Assembly: GCA_023717565.1 (NCBI GenBank)
Contig: JAMQPI010000408.1
Span: 1 to 51,935 of the forward strand
Source of the DNA: Pyrinomonadaceae bacterium
Lineage (GTDB): Bacteria > Acidobacteriota > Blastocatellia > Pyrinomonadales > Pyrinomonadaceae
DNA length: 51,935 nucleotides
Reading direction: 5' to 3'
Shown here: piece by piece, positions 44,792 through 51,935 of the stretch
Numbering within the stretch: position 1 is the first letter of the stretch
Layout of the letters: every line of letters starts with the position of its first letter
Made by a program: the position numbers and the translations under genes
Notes under the pieces: generated by a model
The model's database searches: none
The model's input: the letters and a program-made list of their open reading frames with translations, nothing else
What the model was told of the DNA's origin: nothing

Positions 44792-47251
44792 CTAGTCCGT
44801 CCCCGCATCCCTCTTGGAATCGCTGGACGTGTAAAGCGCGCGCGCGTCCCAGTGGAACACCCCACCTCGTCTGAGCTTCAACTCGCGCGTCACTGCGCCG
44901 TAGCGCAGCTTGCAGGGATTGCCGGCGAGCGAGCGCACGTCCGCGGAGACGAGCCTGCCTGCTTCCCATTTGACATCAACCTCGAAACCGCCCCGTGCGC
45001 GCAAACCCCTCACGCTGCCCGTCGGCCACGCGCGGGGCAGTGCCGGTAGCAGTTCGATCTCACCGGCGTGACTTTGCAGGAGCATTTCGGCGATGCCGGA
45101 CGCGCCGCCGAAATTGCCGTCAATCTGGAACGGCGGGTGCGCGTCGAACATGTTCGGGTAGGTGCGCTCCGGACTCAGCAGCAACTTGATGACATTGTAC
45201 GTGCGCTCGGCGTCCTGCAACCGCGCCCACAGGTTGATCCGCCACGCGATGGCCCAGCCCGTGGCCTTGTCGCCGCGCACCTCCAGAGATTTGCGCGCAG
45301 CGGCAGCTAATTCCGGCGTGGCGCGCAACGTTATCTGCGCGCTCGGGTAAAGCCCGTAGAGGTGTGAGACGTGGCGATGGTCTAACGAAGGCGCTTGCAT
45401 GTCCCAATCTTCGAGCCACTCCTGAAGTTGTCCGGCCTTACCGATCTGATTCGGCGCGAGCCGCGCGCGCGCCTTCGCCAGTTGGCCGCGCAACTCCCTG
45501 TCCAGGCCGAGAACCTCGGCGGCGCGGATGGTATTGGTGAAGAGGTCGCGGACGATTTGCGAGTCCATCGTCGGCCCGGCGACGATACTGGTGCCGAACG
45601 GGTGCCGGTTCTCCGGCGAGAGCGACGGCGAGGTCACGAGCCACTTGTGCTTCGGCTCCTCGACGAGCGTGTCGAGGAAAAAGAGAGAGGCGCCCTTCAT
45701 GGCCGGGTAGACCCGCGCCAGAAACTCCCGCTCACCGCCGAACTCGTAGTGCTCCCACAGGTGCAGGCATAGCCAGGCGCCGCCTGTCGGCCACATCCCG
45801 TATTGCGGCCCGTCTATCGGCGCGGTCGCGCGCCACAGATCGGTGTTATGGTGCGCCACCCAGCCGCGCGCGCCGTAATGCACGCGGGCCGTGCGCGCTC
45901 CAGTCTCGGCGATCTCGGAGATCATCCGAACGAGCGGTTCGGTAAGTTCGGAGAGGTTGGTCGGCTCCGCCAGCCAGTAGTTCATCTCGGTGTTGATGTT
46001 GATGGTGTACTTGCTGCCCCACGGCGGACTCATCTCCTGGTTCCATAGGCCCTGGAGGTTGGCGGGCTGAGTGCCGGGGCGCGAGCTTCCGATAAGCAGG
46101 TAGCGACCGAACTGGAAATAGAGTGCGGCGAGCTGCGAGTCGTCGGACGAGGCGAAGTTTCTGATGCGCTCGTCGGTGGGGAACCTTGCAGCGCCGGTCG
46201 AGCCGAGGTCTAATTTCACGCGGCGGAAGAGTCGCTGGTGCTCGGCGACGTGGGCGCGGCGCAACGCGTCGAACGGCTTCTTCAACGCGGCCGCGATAGT
46301 TGCCTTCGCCAACGCCTCGGGGTCACCACTCACGTCCTTGTAACTCTTGTAGCTCGTGGCGGCGGTGACGAGAAGCGTGGCCGCGTCGGCCCCGCGTACC
46401 GAAACCGATTTCTTCTCCAGGCTCGTCTCCCCGCCCTCGGCTACGACGCGGACGCGCGCCTGAAACCTGAGCGCGCCGGGGACGCCCTGTGCAGCGCTGT
46501 TCGTGCCGCGCAGGACGAGCGTCGCCGGCCACTCGGCCTCGACCGTTGCCTGCTGCGGCGTCTTCATTTCAGTGGTGAAAGAGATCTGCCCCGGCCTGTC
46601 GGCGACGAGGCGCACGACGATTGTCTGATCCACCGCGCTGGAGAAGACTTCGCGCGTGAAGCGGACCCCGTTCGCCGTGTAGCCGACGCTCGCGACGGCC
46701 GTGTCGAGGTTTAGATCGCGGCGGTAGTCGGCGACCGTCTGCACTTCGGGGAACGTCAGTATGAGATCGCCGACCGACTGATACTGCATCTGCCTGAGCG
46801 GCCTCGCCATCATCTTCTCGCCGACGAGCTTGTGCGCCTCCGCGTACTTGCCCTCGAAGATCAGGCGGCGTGCTTCGGGCAGCGCGGCCAAGGCTGCGGG
46901 GTTATTCGGGTCGTAGGGGCCGCCCGCCCACAACGTGTCCTCGTTCAGTTGCAGGCGCTCGCTGGTGATGCCGCCGAAGACCATCGCGCCGAGCCGCCCG
47001 TTGCCCACAGCCAGCGCCTCGACCCACTCCTTAGCCGGGCGGCGATACCACAGGCTCAGAGGCTCCTCCGGCGGCGGCGCCTCGCCAGTAAACTCGCCGC
47101 CGTAGCCGTCGAAGGTGCTGCCCTCCTGGGACGGTTGCTGCGCCCCAGCCGTGAAGAAACCAGGCCCTGAAGCCCCTATCCCTACGCACACCGCCAACAG
47201 CGCCGCGAGCACGGCGGAATTTCTCCACCTACCGTTTGCCATCGTAGTCAT
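44792..47251 (-). CDS. Glycoside hydrolase family 95 (alpha-fucosidase-type), secreted
   Basis: An 819-aa enzyme. ATG 47251 ([12 protein letters not shown]) is preceded by TAGGAGAAAG. The signal peptide ends near [10 protein letters not shown]. The N-terminal domain starts [24 protein letters not shown] in part, the GH95 signature, and the (alpha/alpha)6 barrel follows. Residues proposed for inverting catalysis in GH95 can be matched by eye: Asn418 and Asn420 (NINTEMNYW), Glu547 (SLSPENRH) and Asp680 (WARLQDAE). It removes fucose or galactose ends from glycans outside the cytoplasm. The gene is very GC-rich (44 of 60 bases in one hand-counted line) between mobile-element remnants, so it may have been acquired. 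Confidence 0.93.
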   Translation of the reverse strand: MTTMANGRWRNSAVLAALLAVCVGIGASGPGFFTAGAQQPSQEGSTFDGYGGEFTGEAPPPEEPLSLWYRRPAKEWVEALAVGNGRLGAMVFGGITSERLQLNEDTLWAGGPYDPNNPAALAALPEARRLIFEGKYAEAHKLVGEKMMARPLRQMQYQSVGDLILTFPEVQTVADYRRDLNLDTAVASVGYTANGVRFTREVFSSAVDQTIVVRLVADRPGQISFTTEMKTPQQATVEAEWPATLVLRGTNSAAQGVPGALRFQARVRVVAEGGETSLEKKSVSVRGADAATLLVTAATSYKSYKDVSGDPEALAKATIAAALKKPFDALRRAHVAEHQRLFRRVKLDLGSTGAARFPTDERIRNFASSDDSQLAALYFQFGRYLLIGSSRPGTQPANLQGLWNQEMSPPWGSKYTININTEMNYWLAEPTNLSELTEPLVRMISEIAETGARTARVHYGARGWVAHHNTDLWRATAPIDGPQYGMWPTGGAWLCLHLWEHYEFGGEREFLARVYPAMKGASLFFLDTLVEEPKHKWLVTSPSLSPENRHPFGTSIVAGPTMDSQIVRDLFTNTIRAAEVLGLDRELRGQLAKARARLAPNQIGKAGQLQEWLEDWDMQAPSLDHRHVSHLYGLYPSAQITLRATPELAAAARKSLEVRGDKATGWAIAWRINLWARLQDAERTYNVIKLLLSPERTYPNMFDAHPPFQIDGNFGGASGIAEMLLQSHAGEIELLPALPRAWPTGSVRGLRARGGFEVDVKWEAGRLVSADVRSLAGNPCKLRYGAVTRELKLRRGGVFHWDARALYTSSDSKRDAGTD

Positions 47252-47689
47252 CTTTCTCCTACCGTCGCCGCTTTTATCGTTCCACATCCAGCTTACCCCA
47301 AGGCTCGCGGCATACTCGATGAAGTTGCACGGGAGCTTTCGCGCCACCTGAGCCGGCCCTTCCTCCGACGAGATGTTCTCGACGAGGTCGAGCGTGGACG
47401 ATGCGGCCCTCGCCCGCGGGGATCCGCCCACCGCCGTGCCCAACCGCATCGGGAAACTGTGCCAGGCTCCGACGACCAAGCTCCTCGCCCTCCAGCGCGA
47501 GGCTTCCGACTTGGCGCACTTCACTCGCCTCCAGACTCCTCTCACAGCGAGTGAAGACTTAAGCCTGATGGTGGTGAGCAACTCTACAGTGCGCCACTCA
47601 AGCCACACTAACCTAGCGTGTTAACTACTGCCGAAAGACTGGCGGAAGAGAGACTAAACAACGGCATCCGAGTTTCACTTAGCTTCTTC

Positions 47690-47985
47690 TCATCGCTCCA
47701 GAACACAGGCTCAATTCCCAACTGATACATTGACTGAATGACTACACAGATATTGTGCAAAGCACCTTACACAGGCCTTCATTGACTTGCGCTATCTCAG
47801 TCTTAACAATCGAGCTCCGAATTTCTCTTTGATCATCGAGAACGTAGTTTCAACATTACTGCGTTTGTGTCAATGCTCCTTGAACCACGCCTCATTGTAA
47901 GCGTAAAAATGGTACATTCGGGTCCAGAGCCACGGACCTTGTTACCCGCGTCATACTCAGCCTCACAATATTTCGTTTCCTGGCG
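47690..47985 (-). pseudogene. Decayed transposase 3' end (IS remnant)
   Basis: The minus strand reads MYHFYAYNEAWFKEH, then a stop where a Tyr codon is expected, then HKRSNVETTFSMIKEKFGARL, and after a frameshift KTEIAQVNEGLCKVLC and VIQSMYQLGIEPVFW in other frames. This is the C-terminal end of a DDE transposase of an IS family common in soil and water bacteria, broken by at least one stop and two frameshifts. No upstream DDE part or terminal repeats were found. The rest of 47252-48230 holds nothing supported. Confidence 0.75.
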
Positions 47986-48230
47986 TGTTTCGCCGTCGAG
48001 TTATTTGGGAGCTGTGCGGGTCGCCGCGCTTAGGGTTGCGGGAAAATCTTTCGAGTGAAGCCTGTGAGAGTAACTCAGCCGAACCCATCTGCGGCTCTGA
48101 GTTGACGCCGAAAATACACATACGCGTCAACGCGCAAGTCAATCAATGGCGTTCCTGGGTTACTATGGGGATTGGAAGTGGCTCAGATCAAATTACGATT
48201 TGGGCGTTAGACATTTACGGAGAAAGACAC

Positions 48231-48713
48231 ATGCCTCTAAACGAACTTGCGTCCCAGTATCTTAACGTGTTCCAAAACAACGGTGTATTCGACGGTGGGT
48301 TGTCTTTCCAAACTAAACTTAATAAGTCCAATCTCGATTTTTCCATTGAAAGCTTGGATCGAGTCGACGATTTATTGGACCAGGTTAGGGTTCGGGTTAA
48401 ACCCCAGTTCGATCAGTTCTTGAGCCTCCATTCGAATCAAAACTTTCTGTATTTGCTCTGTTTTTACGTGGGTCAGTGTGTCGCGGTTAATTCAAAACAG
48501 CAAATCGTCTGGTTGGATTACAGCGAAATGAGCGAAACCTTTCCGGAATACAAAGCGATGTATCCAGAGTGTTTCGCAACTTCGGTAACGTGCCTCTTTG
48601 AGAAAACCGGCTTCTTTATTCCGCTTTCCTCAATTCAGGAGCGTCTCTTTGATGACCCTCCGGGAAAGAGTGTGGCGTTTAGTGCCAGCGGTTTTCTTCA
48701 TGAGCGCACTTAA
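48231..48713 (+). CDS. AT-rich orphan protein, unknown
   Basis: A 160-aa protein. I chose ATG 48231 (MPLNELASQYLNVF) because of GGAGAAAG upstream; an in-frame ATG at 48165 has no ribosome site. It looks soluble, with aromatic-rich segments LLYLLCFYVG-like (NFLYLLCFYVGQCVAVN) and QQIVWLDYSEMSETFPEY; no known motif is recognised. The gene is strikingly AT-rich (20 of 60 GC in one hand-counted line) next to a very GC-rich GH95 gene, and it lies beside a decayed transposase, so recent transfer is likely. An immunity- or defence-type role is possible by context but not supported by sequence. Confidence 0.6.
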   Translation: MPLNELASQYLNVFQNNGVFDGGLSFQTKLNKSNLDFSIESLDRVDDLLDQVRVRVKPQFDQFLSLHSNQNFLYLLCFYVGQCVAVNSKQQIVWLDYSEMSETFPEYKAMYPECFATSVTCLFEKTGFFIPLSSIQERLFDDPPGKSVAFSASGFLHERT

Positions 48714-48977
48714 CAAACCCTAATCAGCGCGTCGAGTCGGATCGCTACGTCGCGCACGCCACCGCCTGTACTCGCGGTCAGAGTCCAAGCGGACTGAACT
48801 CTGGGTTGGTTCGTGGAAAGGTGCGTGGTTGTCTCGAGCGGTCGTGCCCGTCTCGTTATGCTCGGCGAATACTCCAGGTAAGATCGTTCGTGTGTTTGTG
48901 AGCGTGATGTTTCTTGACGTGGTGGTAAACGCAGTATCAACCATCAAGTCGAAGCACTTCCCCGCTGAGCGAGAGAT
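48714..48977. other. Spacer after orphan gene
   Basis: A 264-bp region between convergent genes. Minus-strand frames of about 75 codons are open in two registers, but they show no family motif and no ribosome site, so I call no gene. No terminator hairpin with T-run was seen. Confidence 0.35.
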
Positions 48978-51503
48978 CTATCGTTGAGTAATATTACCGC
49001 GCAGTTCAATCTCTTTGGACGAACGGCCCACCTGTACTGTGTATTCGCCGGGAGCAACGCGCCACTGTTTCGTCGTGATGTCGTAGTAGCTGAACGCACG
49101 GCTTTCCAACACTACTGCGACACGCTTTGTTTGGCCCGGGCGCAAATCAACTTTAGCGAACCCTTTCAACTCCTTCGCCGGACGCGGCACGGGCGCCTGA
49201 GTTCCGCCGACGTAAATTTGTGCGACATCCGCTCCAGCGCGACTGCCTGTGTTCTGCACGTCGAAAGATACTTCGCACCGAGAATCAGGCAGTGGCTTCA
49301 CATTCAGGTTGTCATATTTGAAAGTTGTGTAGGATAGTCCGTAGCCAAACGGGAAGAGAGGAGCGGTGTTGTTTCGTTCATATCCGCGATAGCCGACGAA
49401 CACACCCTCTTTGTAAACGACGCGGTTCGTGCCTGGTTGTGGGTAGTAGCTTTCAAAAACGGGATTGTCTTCCCACCGCCGCTCAAAAGTAATGGGAAGT
49501 CGGCCCGAGGGATTCGCATCACCGAACAGGACTTGCGCCAACGCCGTGCCGCCCTCTTGTCCCGGATACCAAGCCTGGATTAAAGCAGGCACAGGTTCGA
49601 GCCAGCTATTCATGTCTACACTGCCGCCTGACGTCAACACTACTATTGTGTTCTTGTTTGCCTTGGTCATCTCTTGAACCAACTCGTCCTGTCCAGGTGG
49701 AAGCCGGAACGTTCGGTCCCCGCCTTCGCTCTCGGTTTCCGGATCAAAGCCCGTTGCTACAACGACAATGTCAACTTTCGCCGCCAGCGATCTAGCGTCG
49801 CCATCAACAATGGTGCCCTGCCTCACGATGCCCATTCGCAGTCGTGTGCCGCCAAAAGAGCGCGTGCGATACTGCTCCAGAACAATCTTGTGCGGACCAC
49901 TCGTGAGCGAAAGAGTTGCGTTGTTAACCAACGCAGTCGTCCGGCTCCACCCGTCAATCAACATTTTGTCATCCACGTAAACTCGAAGGCCGCCGCGATC
50001 CCCGGGGGCCTGCACAAAAACATCGAACGTTCCAGCCCTGTCAGCGGTGTAGTAACCCGTCCAGCGGGCGGAATAGCCCTGTCCGGGGGCACTGAAACTT
50101 CCCACCGGAAAGCCGCCGCCGAAGTTTAGATTTCGGTCGACGCGCGTGGAAGCGGGCGGCCCCGACAAGTCCAGGTTATTAAAGACTTCCACTTTTAGAC
50201 CTGGCTGACCGTTGCTATCTGCAGTAGAGAATCTGGTAGCCTCCGCAAGGTCACTAAGCGGAAGCACGCCGCGGTTGTAATAGACTTGGGTTGCGGGACC
50301 GAGCTCATTAGCTAACCCTTCCATAAAGCTGACTGCTGCAAAAGGCTGTACCCGGGCGCTACCACCACCGACCGGCACCGCAGGGTACGCGTTCGGTCCG
50401 ATAACTGCGATGGATTTAACCTTGCCCCGATTTAGTGGGAGGAGGTCGCGTTCATTTTTAAGTAAGACGAGGCTCTCCCTGGCTGCATCGAGCGCGACCT
50501 GGCGACCCTGGGGATTGAAACGAGGTATAGACAGGTCTGTCTGGTCGCGTTCCAGCCAGCCGAAGCGCGCCGCCACCCGTAGAATGCGGCGAACTTTCTC
50601 ATCAATCGTGGCGACGGAAACCTTTCCCTGCTGAATTGCTGGCAGCAGAACTTCACGGTTCATGTGCGCGCCCGATGGCATTTCCAAATCGAGTCCGGCA
50701 TTTGCGGCTGCCACGCCGTCGTAAGTGGCCGACCAATCGGACATCATCAACCCGTCAAAGCCCCAATCCTTCCTCACCACGTCATTGAGCAGGAAGCCGT
50801 TCTGCGACGCGTGCAAACCGTTAACCAGGTTATAGGACTCCATGATGGCCCCGACTCTCGCCTCCTTCACGGCGGCCTCGAACACCGGCAGATAGATCTC
50901 GCGTAAAGTTCGCTCGTCGATGACCGAGTCGGTGTTATGTCGATCAAACTCGGAGTTATTGCCCGCCAGATGTTTGACCGTGGCACTCACACCCTGGCCC
51001 TGCACGCCATTGATGTAGCCCACCGCGATCCGCGAAGCGAGAAACGGATCCTCACCAAAGTATTCAAAATTTCGCCCATTCATGGGCGCCCGGTAAATAT
51101 TCACGGCAGGCGCGAGCAGGTAATGAACGCCCTTGGCGCGCGCGTCTCGGCCCAACTCAACGCCGACCCGTTCGGCGAGCGCCGGATTCCAGCTCGCGGC
51201 CAGCCCTATCCCACCGGCCATAGCAGTGGCTGGTCCAAAGTTGCGCACGCCGATTGGCCCATCCGCCATTTTTAGCCGTGGGAAATTCAACCGGGGAATG
51301 TCGCGGACAAAGAAGCCATCGATCCCGCCGAGCAAGTCGATCTTTTCTTCGAGAGTCATTTGGCTGATGATTGAAACGACGGTCCGCTCAACCTCCTCCG
51401 ATGATATTGGCTTAGAAGCCGGCGCTAACGACTGGGCCGGAGCTCGGTGGAGTGCTATTGCGAGGAGTGACAGAATCAAAACGATTGAACAGTTTTTTCT
51501 CAT
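48978..51503 (-). CDS. Secreted GH3 beta-glucosidase with PA14 insert
   Basis: An 841-aa enzyme from ATG 51503 (MRKNCSIVLILSLLA) with a signal peptide ending near RAPAQS. The GH3 (alpha/beta)8 domain has KMADGPIGVR, GRNFEYFGEDPFL and KHLAGNNSEFDRH; the nucleophile is Asp256 in LMMSDWSATYD. The second domain starts ARESLVLLKNERDLLPL and is interrupted by a PA14 domain (about 430-560, FDVFVQAPGDRGGLRVYVDD), which often controls substrate access. The acid/base Glu lies in ETESEGGDRTF (Glu591 or Glu593). A fibronectin-III-like domain ends the protein (VSFDVQNTGSRAGADVAQIY). It releases glucose or similar sugars from beta-linked oligosaccharides in the periplasm or outside the cell. Confidence 0.94.
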   Translation of the reverse strand: MRKNCSIVLILSLLAIALHRAPAQSLAPASKPISSEEVERTVVSIISQMTLEEKIDLLGGIDGFFVRDIPRLNFPRLKMADGPIGVRNFGPATAMAGGIGLAASWNPALAERVGVELGRDARAKGVHYLLAPAVNIYRAPMNGRNFEYFGEDPFLASRIAVGYINGVQGQGVSATVKHLAGNNSEFDRHNTDSVIDERTLREIYLPVFEAAVKEARVGAIMESYNLVNGLHASQNGFLLNDVVRKDWGFDGLMMSDWSATYDGVAAANAGLDLEMPSGAHMNREVLLPAIQQGKVSVATIDEKVRRILRVAARFGWLERDQTDLSIPRFNPQGRQVALDAARESLVLLKNERDLLPLNRGKVKSIAVIGPNAYPAVPVGGGSARVQPFAAVSFMEGLANELGPATQVYYNRGVLPLSDLAEATRFSTADSNGQPGLKVEVFNNLDLSGPPASTRVDRNLNFGGGFPVGSFSAPGQGYSARWTGYYTADRAGTFDVFVQAPGDRGGLRVYVDDKMLIDGWSRTTALVNNATLSLTSGPHKIVLEQYRTRSFGGTRLRMGIVRQGTIVDGDARSLAAKVDIVVVATGFDPETESEGGDRTFRLPPGQDELVQEMTKANKNTIVVLTSGGSVDMNSWLEPVPALIQAWYPGQEGGTALAQVLFGDANPSGRLPITFERRWEDNPVFESYYPQPGTNRVVYKEGVFVGYRGYERNNTAPLFPFGYGLSYTTFKYDNLNVKPLPDSRCEVSFDVQNTGSRAGADVAQIYVGGTQAPVPRPAKELKGFAKVDLRPGQTKRVAVVLESRAFSYYDITTKQWRVAPGEYTVQVGRSSKEIELRGNITQR

Positions 51504-51705
51504 TGGACTCGTACCTTTCTGCGAAGCAGCGTTTTTCCCCTCTGTTTCATGTTGCGACGCGGAACTGAACCTACCTCGGAAACATCGCATACAAGAAACC
51601 ACGCGGCAGTAAGAGTGAACAACTTCCCAAAATTCAAGGCGGTAAAGCTTATGACCCGATGCCAATTCGCGCGAATGCCAAACGGTGAAAGAGTTTTGAT
51701 CGAAA

Positions 51706-51738
51706 TGGTTGGCGTAGGCATTTGAACCCCAGGCACCT
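51706..51738 (-). repeat. Degenerate tRNA-3'-end-like sequence
   Basis: The plus-strand stretch TGGTTGGCGTAGGCATTTG followed by AACCCCAGGCACCT lines up with the pseudo-tRNA 3' end at 42831-42865, sharing TGGT.GGCG and the 13-base ATTTGAACCCCAG in the same orientation, with two bases missing. The T stem no longer pairs, so this is not a tRNA gene. It may be the second copy of an integration-site repeat, or a chance match to the conserved T-arm core. Confidence 0.35.
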
Positions 51739-51745
51739 ATTGCAG

Positions 51746-51935
51746 TCACTTTCGCTGCGGATATTTATCCAGCCCCTTCTTAGTAAGCCACGTGGACATC
51801 AAGTCCGCGACTTGTAGGTTGTTCAAATCCGAGAAGGGGAAATGCGTGTTGCCCTTAATGCCGACTTCGGGCAAATGGACAACCGTGACATCGCCGCCAC
51901 GCTTGTTCACCGCGTCCCGCCATTTCCGCGCCATC
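51746..51935 (-). CDS. Alpha/beta hydrolase C-terminus (5' part beyond window)
   Basis: The last 62 codons of a protein whose start lies right of the window. VTVVHLPEVGIKGNTHFPFSDLNN in part and QVADLMSTWLTKKGLDKYPQ are the end of a secreted alpha/beta-hydrolase (esterase-like) family, and the His in GNTHFPF is the likely catalytic His. The nucleophile and acid are outside the window. It is upstream of the GH3 gene on the same strand, with 242 bp between. Confidence 0.75.
   Translation of the reverse strand, partial: MARKWRDAVNKRGGDVTVVHLPEVGIKGNTHFPFSDLNNLQVADLMSTWLTKKGLDKYPQRK

Overview
The window most resembles a chromosomal contig of an Acidobacteriota bacterium, possibly from the Blastocatellia side. 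The evidence is a full-length duplicated orphan permease of the ADOP type (15379-17820), a secreted PQQ-like propeller protein with the NWPSFRGRNASG start, a CusA/CzcA-type metal pump operon, a chrB-chrA-MFS group, and large secreted GH95 and GH3 enzymes. This is family recognition by eye, with no database search. Most genes lie on the minus strand.

Layout. 1-3975: a PQQ-like propeller protein cut by the window edge, a YHS-like secreted protein, an AhpD-like enzyme and a DUF1579-like protein. 3911-12811: a metal-efflux block (CusA/CzcA, HlyD adaptor, TolC channel, a small Cys-cluster protein, a divergent AraC regulator, and a stand-alone CopZ-type iron-sulfur metallochaperone). 12862-20870: DUF5990, nitrilase-type hydrolase, fatty acid hydroxylase, ADOP permease, ornithine cyclodeaminase-like protein, dipeptidase E and an MFS transporter, all co-directional. 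20867-23211: chromate resistance genes chrA (with a one-base frameshift) and chrB behind a palindromic promoter. 23522-24865: a VOC protein and an AraC-GyrI regulator.

25029-42722 is the most unusual part, a four-gene cluster of clan CD protease proteins. An ATPase-caspase protein (619 aa) overlaps by 8 bases a giant 2178-aa caspase-like/12-TPR/CHAT/ATPase fusion. Divergent from this, across 711 bp, are a caspase/metallophosphoesterase fusion (1161 aa) and a WD40(about 21 blades)/caspase protein (1675 aa). Five protease domains are present. Four keep both catalytic residues, while the N-terminal caspase of the giant protein has Pro in place of the catalytic His. The architecture (sensor or scaffold repeats, NTPase switches, caspase/CHAT proteases, a phosphoesterase) matches the general logic of NTP-dependent conflict or regulated-suicide systems. 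I do not recognise this exact combination as a named system, and its function is inferred.

42723-48713 looks like a mobile-element scar: the 3' half of a tRNA-Val-like gene, a 9-bp-period repeat, a 5'-shortened DUF2254 gene, an integrase N-terminal fragment, a decayed transposase 3' end and an AT-rich orphan gene, with a very GC-rich GH95 gene in the middle. A second tRNA-3'-end-like stretch lies at 51706-51738, in the same orientation. 48978-51935: a GH3 beta-glucosidase and the C-terminus of an alpha/beta hydrolase cut by the window end.
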